Source: JAWXCE01 sp034440495
GTDB taxonomy: Bacteria; Pseudomonadota; Alphaproteobacteria; Rhizobiales; Rhodomicrobiaceae
Length of the DNA: 64,000 bases
Reading direction: 5' to 3'
Assembly (NCBI GenBank): GCA_034440495.1
Contig: JAWXCE010000038.1
Coordinates: 1 to 64,000 of the forward strand
Shown: in pieces, positions 1 through 7,734 of the stretch
Layout: every line of letters begins with the position of its first letter
Numbering within the stretch: position 1 is the stretch's first letter
Made by a program: the position numbers and the translations under genes
The notes under the pieces: generated by a model
The model's database searches: none
The model's input: only the letters and a program-made list of their open reading frames with translations
What the model was told of the DNA's origin: nothing

Positions 1-515
1 ATCCAGCGGGGGTTGAGGGGGCAACAATCCAAACCGCATCTCTCTTTAGGCATACAGTAAAGGCTATATAAAAGGTCCGGGCGGGAGCCTTTTGTCGAAG
101 GCGAAGCTTTCACCTCGCCTTCTTTCCAAACCACGCCGCTTGCGAAATGCCTACCTTGCTGGTGAAGACTAACGCAACGGACTTACAAAACCACATCAAC
201 CGGCGATTCATGACGTTTACGAAGCGGGGGGACGACGCATACGCAACGAACGCAACTGGCTGACTAAACCTGTCGAGAGAACTTACTCATCGCCTCAACT
301 GTTGCGAATGTGCCGCTAGCTTTTGGCAAAATTAAGGCAGCTAAATTAATTTGTTGACAGTTACCCACAGGCATCATTCTGCGGATTTTGAGGCTTCAGG
401 ATTGTTATCATCCGGTCAACATCAACGGGTAAACACCTTGAAGGTTTTTTGCCATTTGGCTGCGCGGCGGGCTGCTCCCGCAAGCGATGATACGCAAATC
501 TAGGATGAGGATGCT
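1..515. other. Gene-free leader region upstream of the phn operon
   Basis: I see no convincing coding sequence on either strand. A perfect 8-bp hairpin (GAAGGCGA at 97-104, TCGCCTTC at 115-122, 10-nt loop) is followed by a short pyrimidine run and may end an upstream transcript. A TTGACA box at 354-359 could be the -35 element of the phnG promoter, but the facing -10 hexamer is poor. Near it, on the minus strand, two CTGT half-sites are spaced 10 bp apart, vaguely Pho-box-like but not at the usual 11-bp period. No phnF regulator is visible here. Confidence 0.4.
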
Positions 516-971
516 ATGATCGAAAGCGTCGAGGAAAGGCGGGTATGGATGGGAGTGCTGGCGCGGGCCAAGCCAGCAAAACTCGCTGCGCTGATGGCTG
601 CGACCAATCTCGCGGAACCTTACGACCTGCTACGCGCGCCTGAAACCGGACTTATCATGGTGCGCGGCCGGATCGGCGGGGAGGGCGCGCCGTTCAATCT
701 CGGGGAGATGACCGTGACGCGGTGTTCGGTCACGCTCGCGTCTGGCGCGGCTGGCCACAGCATGGTTGCGGGCCGCGATGAGGCGCACGCGGCGAACGCG
801 GCGCTCGTCGATGCGCTGATGGCGGATGAGACGCGGCGCGCGGAAATCATCCGGCTCATCCTCACACCGCTGGTGCAAACGGAAGCCGCCGCCGCCGAGG
901 ATCGCGCTCGCGCAAGCGCTACAACCAAGGTCGATTTTTTCACCGTCGCGCGCGGGGAGGATGCGGCATGA
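516..971 (+). CDS. phnG: PhnG, C-P lyase core subunit
   Basis: A 151-residue protein with the usual PhnG length and pattern: a helical start, an RCSVTL stretch near residue 68 and a KVDFFTVARG ending typical of the family. PhnG is a subunit of the cytoplasmic PhnGHIJ core complex that cleaves the carbon-phosphorus bond of alkylphosphonates after coupling to ribose. An AGGATGAGGA purine-rich site precedes the ATG. It is the first gene of a six-gene run in which every neighbour overlaps; its stop overlaps the phnH start by 4 nt (ATGA). Family assignment is from recognised sequence; activity here is inferred. Confidence 0.93.
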   Translation: MIESVEERRVWMGVLARAKPAKLAALMAATNLAEPYDLLRAPETGLIMVRGRIGGEGAPFNLGEMTVTRCSVTLASGAAGHSMVAGRDEAHAANAALVDALMADETRRAEIIRLILTPLVQTEAAAAEDRARASATTKVDFFTVARGEDAA

Positions 972-1579
972 GCGCCTCGCATCCGCAAACTCCGGTAAAA
1001 GGCTTGAGCGATCCGGTCATGGACGCCCAGGCCGTGTTTCGCGCCGCGCTGGCGGCGATGGCGGCACCGGGTTCACGCCAGCCATGTCTGCAGCTCGCGC
1101 ATGCTCCTTTGCCGCCTGTCATGGCCGCTCTGGCGCTCACGCTGCTGGACTATGAAACGCCATACGCGCTGACGGGCCTCGCGGACGACGCACACATCGA
1201 AGGGTATCTGAGCTTTCACACCGGGGCGCTTCGGGTGGATGCGGCGAAGGCGGCGTTTGTGCTTGTACATCCGCGCGATTTTGACGCGCAGCTTTGGCGC
1301 GCGCTGCCGCACGGGACGGCGGACTATCCTGATGCTTCAGCGACCGTCATCCTCGACGCTGGCCGCTTTGGCGAAGGTTTTGCCGTCGAACTTTCGGGGC
1401 CTGGGTTACGGGAACCTCGACCGTTTTCCGCGTCGAATCTAGCGCCGGAGTTCTGGGCTATCGCTGCGGAAAACTCCGCGCTGTATCCGCTTGGCGTGGA
1501 TTTCATGTTTTGCGGCGATGGCGAGATGGCGGCGCTGCCGCGGTCGACGAACATCCGCATGACCGGGGAGGCGCGCTGA
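968..1579 (+). CDS. phnH: PhnH, C-P lyase core subunit
   Basis: A 203-residue protein matching PhnH throughout. It has the opening pattern DAQAVFRAALAAMAAPG, a central LALTLLDYETP segment and the PLGVDFMFC block near the C-terminus. PhnH is a structural subunit of the PhnGHIJ complex, with no known catalytic residue of its own. It starts inside the last codon of phnG and ends with TGATG, sharing a base with the phnI start, so translation is probably coupled. The length is normal for the family and nothing is broken. Confidence 0.93.
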   Translation: MSASHPQTPVKGLSDPVMDAQAVFRAALAAMAAPGSRQPCLQLAHAPLPPVMAALALTLLDYETPYALTGLADDAHIEGYLSFHTGALRVDAAKAAFVLVHPRDFDAQLWRALPHGTADYPDASATVILDAGRFGEGFAVELSGPGLREPRPFSASNLAPEFWAIAAENSALYPLGVDFMFCGDGEMAALPRSTNIRMTGEAR

Positions 1580-2847
1580 TGTATGTAGCGGTCAAGGGCG
1601 GCGAGAAAGCGATTGCGGCGGCGCATGAGTTGCTCGCCAAGGAGCGGCGTGGCGACTTGGCCGTGCCCGAAATCGGCGTCGATCAGATCGCGGAGCAGCT
1701 CAGCCTCGCCGTTGACCGGGTGATGGCGGAAGGCTCGCTCTACGATTGCGACCTCGCGGCGCTGGCTATCAAGCAAGCTCGCGGTGATATGATTGAGGCG
1801 ATTTTCCTCATCCGCGCCTACCGCACAACTCTGCCGCGCATTGGCTATTCCGAGCCGGTGGACACGGCGCGCATGGCCGTCATCCGTCGCGTCTCCGCAA
1901 CCTTCAAGGATTTGCCCGGCGGGCAGGTTCTCGGCCCCACCTTCGACTACACCCACCGCCTGCTGGATTTCTCACTTGCCACCACCTCAGGGGGCGTCAC
2001 GGAAACTATCTGCCGTTATTGCGAGGAGCGTAGCGACGCGGCAATCCATCTTCAGAATGTCAGCGAAGATGGATTGGTTCACTCCGCTCACAATGACGCA
2101 CTTTTGTCATTGCGGGGCTTGACCCGGCAATCCACGCCACGAGCGCAGACTGTCGAGACAAGTCTGGACCCCCGGGTCAAGCCGGAGGATGACGCAGTTG
2201 CGGGCTTTGCCACGCCGAAAATGTTCGCTATTCTGCAAGCCGAGGGGCTGGTGGAGGGGCCGGGCGGCGACCCTGCCGCCACGCCGGGCGACATCACGCG
2301 CGCGCCGTTCAATTACCCCTCAACTCGCAATTTGCGGCTGCAAGCTCTAGCCCGCGGCGATGAGGGCTTTCTGCTGGCGCTCGGCTACTCCACCCAGCGC
2401 GGCTACGGGCGCACGCACCCGTTTGCGGGTGAAATCCGCATTGGCGAAGTGATGGTTGAGGCGTTTCTGCCCGAGCTTGGCTTCGCCATCGAGATCGCCG
2501 CGATCACTCTCACGGAATGCGAGATGGTCAACCAATTCCACGGCTCCAAAACCGAGCCGCCCACCTTTACGCGCGGCTACGGCCTCGTGTTCGGCCAGCT
2601 CGAGCGCAAGGCCATGTCGATGGCGCTGGTGGATCGGAGCCTTCGCGCCCGCGAACTGGGCGAGGAGACGGCTGCGCCCGCGCAGGACGAGGAATTCGTG
2701 CTGGCCCACTGCGACAACGTGCAGGCGACCGGCTTCGTGGAGCACCTGAAGCTGCCGCACTATGTGGATTTTCAGTCTGAACTCGAACTCGTGCGCAAGA
2801 TGCGGCGGATGACGGATGCTCGCGCCGCTGATATGCTTGAGCCATGA
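1579..2847 (+). CDS. phnI: PhnI, C-P lyase subunit carrying an in-frame palindromic repeat insertion
   Basis: A 422-residue PhnI, the subunit credited with forming the ribose 5-triphosphate phosphonate by displacing adenine from ATP. The start at 1579 gives a phnH overlap and the family's MYVAVKGGEKAI opening; an earlier in-frame start would run deep into phnH. Family landmarks are LGPTFDYTHRLLDFSLA (about 114-130), TRNLRLQALARGDEGFLLAL, GYGRTHPFAGEIRIGEV and the C-terminal HVDFQSELELVRKMR-type ending (here HYVDF). Family members are near 355-365 residues. The extra length is about 65 residues at roughly 140-210, encoded by two tandem palindromic repeats (2014-2098 and 2106-2194) that leave the frame open. 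Whether the protein still works is unknown; the insertion falls in a region that varies between PhnI proteins. Confidence 0.9.
   Translation: MYVAVKGGEKAIAAAHELLAKERRGDLAVPEIGVDQIAEQLSLAVDRVMAEGSLYDCDLAALAIKQARGDMIEAIFLIRAYRTTLPRIGYSEPVDTARMAVIRRVSATFKDLPGGQVLGPTFDYTHRLLDFSLATTSGGVTETICRYCEERSDAAIHLQNVSEDGLVHSAHNDALLSLRGLTRQSTPRAQTVETSLDPRVKPEDDAVAGFATPKMFAILQAEGLVEGPGGDPAATPGDITRAPFNYPSTRNLRLQALARGDEGFLLALGYSTQRGYGRTHPFAGEIRIGEVMVEAFLPELGFAIEIAAITLTECEMVNQFHGSKTEPPTFTRGYGLVFGQLERKAMSMALVDRSLRARELGEETAAPAQDEEFVLAHCDNVQATGFVEHLKLPHYVDFQSELELVRKMRRMTDARAADMLEP
2014..2098. repeat. Palindromic repeat, family A, inside phnI
   Basis: Inverted arms 2014-2052 and 2066-2098 pair imperfectly. The left arm begins CGTTATTGCGAGGAGCG and ends CAATCCATCTT; the right arm is AAGATGGATTG to CACAATGACG. 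The loop is about 13 nt. The same arm pattern (CGTCATTGCGA to AAGCAATCCA) occurs in ileS at 33753-33850. No stop codon is created in the phnI frame. Confidence 0.88.
2106..2194. repeat. Palindromic repeat, family B, inside phnI
   Basis: Inverted arms 2106-2136 (with CGGGGCTTGACCCGGCAATCCA) and 2163-2194 (with TGGACCCCCGGGTCAAGCCG, then ATGACGC) flank a loop of about 26 nt. The core CGGGCTTGACCCGG is itself palindromic and is a common dispersed repeat core in alphaproteobacterial genomes. It lies 7 nt behind the family A copy and is also read in frame, giving the peptide SLDPRVKPEDD. A worn relative lies at 36380-36450. Confidence 0.85.
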
Positions 2848-3452
2848 ATGCGCAATCCAAACAAAAACCGCTAACCGTCACCGAGTTCCTTGAATGGGCT
2901 GGTGCATATGACGGCGACGGCAAATTTGAGCTGCATGACGGCGTCATTGTCCCCATCCGCACGTCTTTCATCATTGGCGCTTCCACGATAGCGATGGCGC
3001 CTGAGCGCGTGCGGCACGGCCAAGCCAAACTCAACATTGCTATTGCCTTGAAAGCCGCAGTTAAAACGGCCGGGCTCTCCTGTGAGGCGTTTGTGGATAG
3101 CATCGGCGTCGCGATTGACGCCTTCACCACGTACATCCCGGGTGCGCTGGTGAACTGTGGTGAGCGGCTGCTGCGGGACGCGATGCTCGCGACCAACCCA
3201 ATAATCGTTGTTGAGGTTTTTTCGCCTTCCTCGGCATCGCGCGATCAGCTGGTCAAGATACGGCACTATTTTACGATCCCTTCCATCGTGCACGTACTCA
3301 CTGTGAACGGTGAGGCGCGGGAGATTTACCATCACACGCGGGGCGAGGGCGGCGCGTTCGTCTCGCGGCTGGCTGGGGAGACGCTCCGCCTCGACCCGCC
3401 GGGCATGGAGATAGATTTAAAGGAGATTTTTGAAGATGAGCACAGCCATTGA
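2844..3452 (+). CDS. Uma2-family (DUF820) PD-(D/E)XK-fold protein, catalytic Asp apparently lost
   Basis: A 202-residue protein with Uma2/DUF820 landmarks: MTVAEF-like start (LTVTEFLEW), KFELHDGVIV near residue 30, MAPERVRHGQ near 52, NPIIVVEVFSPSS near 120 and LDPPGMEIDLKEIF at the end. The family is a restriction-endonuclease-like fold of largely unknown cellular role. Relatives usually carry P-D-A-L-V where this one has YIPGALVNCG. Codon 3141-3143 is GGT, one base from GAT, so the metal-binding aspartate (position 100) is glycine. It overlaps the phnI stop (ATGA) and the peroxiredoxin start and is part of the phn operon. Why a nuclease-like protein sits between phnI and phnJ is not known. 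Confidence 0.82.
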   Translation: MNAQSKQKPLTVTEFLEWAGAYDGDGKFELHDGVIVPIRTSFIIGASTIAMAPERVRHGQAKLNIAIALKAAVKTAGLSCEAFVDSIGVAIDAFTTYIPGALVNCGERLLRDAMLATNPIIVVEVFSPSSASRDQLVKIRHYFTIPSIVHVLTVNGEAREIYHHTRGEGGAFVSRLAGETLRLDPPGMEIDLKEIFEDEHSH

Positions 3453-4008
3453 TTATTACCCGCTTCCGGCGGATTTGCCGGAGCCGCAAGATGACGGCGC
3501 CGCCAGCCATCTGTTCGGTGCATCGCTTCCCGCCATGTCGCTTGTATCCACCAGCGGTGAACGTATTGTGCTCAACAATCTCGCTGGCCGCACGGTAATT
3601 TACGCTTATCCCAAAACCGGCGTTCCGGGCATTAACATGCCAGATGGCTGGGACGCTATTCCGGGCGCGCGCGGATGCACCCCGCAGTCCTGCGGCTTTC
3701 GCGACCATTTTGCCGACCTTAAAGCGGCGGGCGTGAACGCCGTATTCGGCCTGAGCACTCAAGACACCTCGTATCAGCGCGAACTCCGCGACCGCACGCA
3801 TCTGCCATTTGAACTTCTCAGCGATGCGGACTTCAAGCTGACGGACGCGATGTCCTTGCCGACTTTTGAAGCGGGCGGGCAGCGGCTTTTGAAGCGGCTG
3901 ACCATCGTCGCCGATGGCGCTCATATCACGTACGTGTTTTATCCAGTTTTTCCGCCAGATAAGCACGCAGCCGTTGTGCTGAGATGGTTGCGGGCAAACC
4001 CGGCATGA
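3436..4008 (+). CDS. BCP/PrxQ-like peroxiredoxin
   Basis: A 190-residue thioredoxin-fold peroxiredoxin of the AhpC/TSA superfamily. The ATG at 3436 lies 10 nt after AGGAG (3421-3425); a TTG at 3430 is too close to that site. It shows RTVIYAYPKTG at residues 52-62, then GCTPQSCGFRDH with Cys81 and Cys86. That is the spacing of the peroxidatic and resolving cysteines of BCP/PrxQ proteins, which reduce hydroperoxides with thioredoxin. LSTQDTSYQ and LPFELLSDADFKL are also family-like. It overlaps the Uma2-like gene by 17 nt and phnJ by 25 nt. A role in guarding the oxygen-sensitive radical enzyme PhnJ is possible but is only inference from position. Confidence 0.85.
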   Translation: MSTAIDYYPLPADLPEPQDDGAASHLFGASLPAMSLVSTSGERIVLNNLAGRTVIYAYPKTGVPGINMPDGWDAIPGARGCTPQSCGFRDHFADLKAAGVNAVFGLSTQDTSYQRELRDRTHLPFELLSDADFKLTDAMSLPTFEAGGQRLLKRLTIVADGAHITYVFYPVFPPDKHAAVVLRWLRANPA

Positions 4009-4844
4009 CCTCCGGCCATTACAACTTCGCCTATCTGGACGAGCATACGAAGCGGATGATACGGCGCGCGATTCTGAAGGCGGTCGCCGTGCCCGGCTAT
4101 CAGGTTCCGTTCGCGTCGCGCGAGATGCCGATGCCCTATGGCTGGGGCACGGGCGGCGTGCAGGTGACGGCCGCGGTGCTGGGGCCGGACGATGTGCTGA
4201 AGGTGATCGATCAGGGCGCGGACGACACTACCAACGCCGTTTCCATCCGCCAGTTCTTCGAAAAGACGGCGGGAGTGGCGACGACGACGCGCACCGCCGA
4301 GGCGAGCGTCATCCAGACCCGCCACCGCATCCCCGAGCACCCGCTTCGCGCGGGCCAGATCATCGTGTTTCAGGTGCCTATCCCCGAACCTTTGCGCTTC
4401 CTGGAGCCGCGCGAGACCGAGACCCGCAAGATGCACGCGCTCTCCGAATACGGCCTGATGCATGTGAAGCTGTATGAGGACATCACGCGGCACGGGCATA
4501 TCGCGACGACCTACGCTTATCCGGTGATGGTGAACGGGCGCTATCTGATGGACCCGTCGCCAATCCCGAAATTCGACAATCCCGAGCTGCACATGAACGC
4601 GGCGCTGATGCTGTTCGGCGCGGGCCGCGAGAAGCGCATCTACGCGCTGCCGCCGTGGACGGAGGTGCGCTCGGTCGATTTCGACGACCACCCGTTCGAG
4701 GCGTCAAAAGCGGCTGGCGCCTGCGCGATTTGCGGCTCCGAGAGCAGCTTCCTGGACGAGATCGTCACCGGCGACGGGGGCGAGCGCATGTACGTGTGCA
4801 GCGACACGGACTGGTGCGCGCAAGGGCACCACAGTCTTTCCTGA
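3984..4844 (+). CDS. phnJ: PhnJ, carbon-phosphorus lyase (radical SAM)
   Basis: A 286-residue PhnJ, the catalytic subunit that uses a 4Fe-4S cluster and S-adenosylmethionine to break the C-P bond of ribose-1-phosphonate 5-phosphate. The characteristic cysteines are present with exact spacing C-x2-C-x21-C-x5-C at 247, 250, 272 and 278. The opening TSGHYNFAYLDEHTKRMIRRA and the MPYGWGTGGVQ segment are family hallmarks. The start lies inside the end of the peroxiredoxin gene, so translation is probably coupled. It is the last gene of the operon in this window. phnK and phnL, which normally follow, are absent; the next DNA is a broken ATPase gene. Confidence 0.95.
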   Translation: MVAGKPGMTSGHYNFAYLDEHTKRMIRRAILKAVAVPGYQVPFASREMPMPYGWGTGGVQVTAAVLGPDDVLKVIDQGADDTTNAVSIRQFFEKTAGVATTTRTAEASVIQTRHRIPEHPLRAGQIIVFQVPIPEPLRFLEPRETETRKMHALSEYGLMHVKLYEDITRHGHIATTYAYPVMVNGRYLMDPSPIPKFDNPELHMNAALMLFGAGREKRIYALPPWTEVRSVDFDDHPFEASKAAGACAICGSESSFLDEIVTGDGGERMYVCSDTDWCAQGHHSLS

Positions 4845-4926
4845 ACTCCTAACGCGGCGCTGCTCCTGCTTGACCGTGATGTAAAAAGCTCTTCTTCAAC
4901 TTAGAGTATAAGAGTTGGAGAGCGAC

Positions 4927-5338
4927 ATGCTGGAGTGGTTATCAAGACTGTGGGTGGGCGTTGCCGCCGAGCTTTCCCTTGAGAAAAAACTATTATAGGC
5001 GTCACGGCGTCCGTAGTGGTCTATCTTATCATAAAGCTTCTGCGCCGCGCTTACCGCTATGTAGTGACTATTGTTCTTGCAAACGGCATAGCCAAAGCCC
5101 GCATTAACGCCGCCCGAGCGACCGTCGCGCAGACAAGTCCGGGCGTTTGGCTGTCAAACCTGCCCGCGAGACCGCAAGATGGTTATACGCAGCGCCTTTG
5201 CAGAAGCGGCGTGCGCATTATAACGGCGGCCAACTTGAAAGGCGGCGTTGGCAAAACGACGGTCGCCGCTAACCTTGCGGCTCATTACGCGCTGTCCAAC
5301 CCAAACGAGCGCGTTCTGCTTATCGAGCTGGATTTTCA
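4927..5338 (+). pseudogene. ParA/MinD-like ATPase remnant (frameshifted, 3' truncated)
   Basis: An ATG at 4927 opens MLEWLSRLWVGVAAELSLEKK, then the frame stops. Moving one base back within the A6 run at 4984-4989 continues as TIIGVTASVVVYLIIKLL (a membrane segment). It reaches KGGVGKTTVAANLA, a deviant Walker A of ParA/MinD ATPases, and VLLIELDFQG. Similarity ends near 5338, exactly where the opposite-strand glycosyltransferase gene ends, so the rest of the ATPase has been lost at that junction. The frame stays open to 5555 only as antisense of that gene. Membrane-anchored ParA-like proteins occur beside polysaccharide genes. The breakpoint is placed by eye. Confidence 0.7.
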
Positions 5339-6436
5339 GGGCCCTGCCGCGTCAACTTTCGCCATTGCCTCAAGATACAATTCAGCCGATTGGCGCCAGC
5401 TAAAGCGGCGAACTTGCTCATGTCCGGCCTTGATCAGGCGGCGGCGCTGGGAGGCATCGTCGCGCAAGGTTGCGAAATGCTTTAACCACGCCGACTTGTC
5501 GTGGGGGGAGGCATACAGAGCAGCGTCGCCGCATACCTCCGGCAGGCTGGCCTGATCGGTGACGACAACAGGGCACCCGAGCGCCATGGCCTCCAGAGGC
5601 GGCAGGCCAAAGCCTTCAGTGAACGAGGGGAAAGCCAGGCACAGGCAGTTTTGCAAGACGGCCGCAAGCTCTTCATTCGTCAACTGGCCGAGCCAGAGCA
5701 CATTGGCGGCGTCGGTTATAGCGCCGCTGTTTTGAAACACCCGGCTATCACGGCCGCCTGCCACAGCGATTTTCAGCCCTAGCGCCTCTAACTCGGAGGC
5801 CATGCTCAAAATAAGCGCGGCGTTTTTGTGTGGCGCGGGGCTGCCGATCAGGGCGATGACATCCGGCTGCGCGGCGCTTTGCACGGCTGCGCTCAAATCG
5901 GATTTCCATGCAAAAACATGCTCATGGCCATCTGGCATAACGTCGATTTTATCTGCGCGAGCCACACCGAACCGCACGATTTGCGAGGCGGAGAAATGTG
6001 AAACCGTTGCAATACGCGCGGCGCGCCGGCCAAGCGCTGGCAGTAAGGCACCGTAGAGTAGCCGGAATCGTTTTGAATAGCTGGATGGAAACAGCCGCGT
6101 GTTCATATCGTGAATGCAGACGATTTGGCGCGACTTCGCCAAAGGCCCGCTGTTCCCCAAACTGAGAAGCCCGTCGCTTGCATGGCGCGGTAGTTCCGTT
6201 TGCTCCCACTTATGTCCCCCGCTTGTGCCAACCTGTTTCAGCGTCAACGCGCGAAGGCCAAGCAAATCGCGAGCCTTCGGAGGGCAAAGAATTTCGATTT
6301 CCAGACTGCTCGCAAGCGGATGGCCATCGGCGATCAGCCCATCGATTGAGCGGGTGATTTCCTCAGCGTATCGCTGCACGCCAGACATCGGCTGCGTCAG
6401 AAATCGCCCGTTGATAGTCCATTTGCGTGCAGCCAT
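5336..6436 (-). CDS. GT4-type glycosyltransferase 1
   Basis: A 366-residue GT-B glycosyltransferase of family 4. Seen in order: WTINGRFLTQPMSGVQRYAEE near the start, an IVCIHDMNTRLFP block, IATVSHFSASQI, and the donor-binding signature EGFGLPPLEAMALGCPVV with the E-x7-E pair. The nucleotide-sugar and acceptor are not predictable; mannose-type transfer is common in relatives. The start at 6436 is chosen because it gives the same N-terminus and length as the paralogue at 6628; upstream in-frame starts exist and no ribosome site is decisive. It is divergent from that paralogue across 190 bp. Confidence 0.85.
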   Translation of the reverse strand: MAARKWTINGRFLTQPMSGVQRYAEEITRSIDGLIADGHPLASSLEIEILCPPKARDLLGLRALTLKQVGTSGGHKWEQTELPRHASDGLLSLGNSGPLAKSRQIVCIHDMNTRLFPSSYSKRFRLLYGALLPALGRRAARIATVSHFSASQIVRFGVARADKIDVMPDGHEHVFAWKSDLSAAVQSAAQPDVIALIGSPAPHKNAALILSMASELEALGLKIAVAGGRDSRVFQNSGAITDAANVLWLGQLTNEELAAVLQNCLCLAFPSFTEGFGLPPLEAMALGCPVVVTDQASLPEVCGDAALYASPHDKSAWLKHFATLRDDASQRRRLIKAGHEQVRRFSWRQSAELYLEAMAKVDAAGP

Positions 6437-6627
6437 GCATCCCGCCATTCGTTCGCTAATGCCATCCGCATTTACACGCTGTTTGTTAAGTTTATGCATC
6501 AGCGGCGATCGAACATGACAACAAATTACATCGCGCTGTTGCATCGCAGCAAAATTCCTTACAGAAATCTAGGCCTAGGCAAATGTTCGCGAGATACCGG
6601 CGACGTGCAAGTTACGGAGCGACAGCC

Positions 6628-7734
6628 ATGGCTGAAATTCAGCGCCGCTGGACGATCAACGGCGACTTTGTGGGGTTCAAGCAAACCGGCGTCGCCCGCT
6701 ATGCCCGAGAAGTGACAGTGGCGCTCGACGCGCTTGTTCGCGAGGCCGACCCGCTGACGGCAAATCTGCGCCTGTTGATGGTCGCGCCGCGCGAACCGCA
6801 GGGCCTTAATCTCACGCACATCCGAGTGCGGGTTGTGCCAGAGTTTAACAAGCCGAGGCTTCCGCAGGTGTGGGCGCAGGCGCAATTGCCGCGATTTGTG
6901 GAAGGCGGCCTGTTAAGCTTCTGCAATCTTGCGCCCGTCTGGAAGCAGCGGCATATTGTATGCATACACGACCTGCACACCTTCCTCATGCCAGAAAGTT
7001 ACGGCGCGGGCTTTCGTCTTGCGCACCGCTTAATCCTCCCGGCGCTTGGGCGTACCGCGTTTCGCATCACCACCGTTTCAAGCCTCTCGAAAAGTCATCT
7101 GGTCGAGCATAAAATTGCGCCGCCCGAAAAAATCGCCGTCACTTATAATGGCGCGGATCATGCCCGGCGATGGGATGCCTCGCGTTCACTGTTGCCTCTA
7201 GGGCCGCGCCCGTTTGTGATTTGCCTCGGCCAGCGCCAGAAATATAAGAATATCGAGCTTGTATGGCGGATAGCCCCTGCGCTGGACGCGCTGGGTCTCG
7301 ATGTTTACGTGGCCGGCGATCTCGACAAGGCGGCGATTGCTTCGTTTGGCCTGCAAACGCCGGAGAATGTGCGGCTTCTGGGCCGCATTAGCGACAACGA
7401 TTTGGCGGCGGCGCTTCAGACGGCGCGCTGTCTGCTGTTTCCGTCGCGCATCGAGGGCTTTGGGCTGCCAGTGGTGGAGGCAATGATCCATGGCTGCCCG
7501 GTGGTCGCCTCAACGTCGCCGTGCCTGCCCGAAATCGCGGGCGATGCGGCGCTTTACGCCGACCCCGATGACGCGGAAGGCTGGGCGGCTCAAGTCGCAA
7601 AGTTGCATTCAAGCGAGGCGTTGCGCGCAGATATGGCCCGCAAAGGCGCATCGCAGGCCGAACGCTATTCGTGGCGCGAGATAGCACGCACCTATCTGCG
7701 CTTGATGGCGGAGGCTGACGCGCCAGGTCGATAA
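6628..7734 (+). CDS. GT4-type glycosyltransferase 2 (paralogue of the neighbour)
   Basis: A 368-residue GT-B family 4 glycosyltransferase. The ATG at 6628 is preceded by ACGGAG and opens MAEIQRRWTINGDFVGFKQT, matching the divergent neighbour (WTING, GVxRYAxEV). It has IVCIHDLHTFLMPESYG, ITTVSSLSKSHL, FVICLGQRQKYKN and the donor-site motif EGFGLPVVEAMIHGCPVV. The two genes look like an old duplication sharing the same fold order. Its stop directly abuts the flippase remnant on the other strand. Its likely role is extracellular or capsular polysaccharide assembly; the sugar is unknown. Confidence 0.88.
   Translation: MAEIQRRWTINGDFVGFKQTGVARYAREVTVALDALVREADPLTANLRLLMVAPREPQGLNLTHIRVRVVPEFNKPRLPQVWAQAQLPRFVEGGLLSFCNLAPVWKQRHIVCIHDLHTFLMPESYGAGFRLAHRLILPALGRTAFRITTVSSLSKSHLVEHKIAPPEKIAVTYNGADHARRWDASRSLLPLGPRPFVICLGQRQKYKNIELVWRIAPALDALGLDVYVAGDLDKAAIASFGLQTPENVRLLGRISDNDLAAALQTARCLLFPSRIEGFGLPVVEAMIHGCPVVASTSPCLPEIAGDAALYADPDDAEGWAAQVAKLHSSEALRADMARKGASQAERYSWREIARTYLRLMAEADAPGR

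Noticed and set aside
340..385. Pho box upstream of phnG
   Set aside because: Two CTGT half-sites on the minus strand are 10 bp apart and one is poor; the usual spacing is 11 bp, so I do not call it.
1..515. tmRNA, SRP RNA or tRNA in the leader region
   Set aside because: A stable hairpin is present, but no acceptor stem, T-loop or conserved RNA core could be found by eye.
620..988. Long open frames on the minus strand over phnG-phnH
   Set aside because: They lie antisense to well-recognised genes, are rich in Arg, Ser and Ala and show no family pattern; they are shadows of high-GC coding DNA.
2014..2194. CRISPR repeats or an insertion-sequence end inside phnI
   Set aside because: Only paired inverted arms are present, with no regular direct repeats and no spacers, and no transposase nearby.
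4984..4990. Programmed -1 frameshift at AAAAAAC in the ParA-like gene
   Set aside because: The heptamer is not in the required phase for the classical slippery site and the gene is truncated downstream, so a disabled gene is simpler.
5400..5555. Continuation of the ParA-like frame beyond 5345
   Set aside because: After DFQG the translation turns arginine-rich and matches only the antisense of the glycosyltransferase; it is not part of the ATPase.
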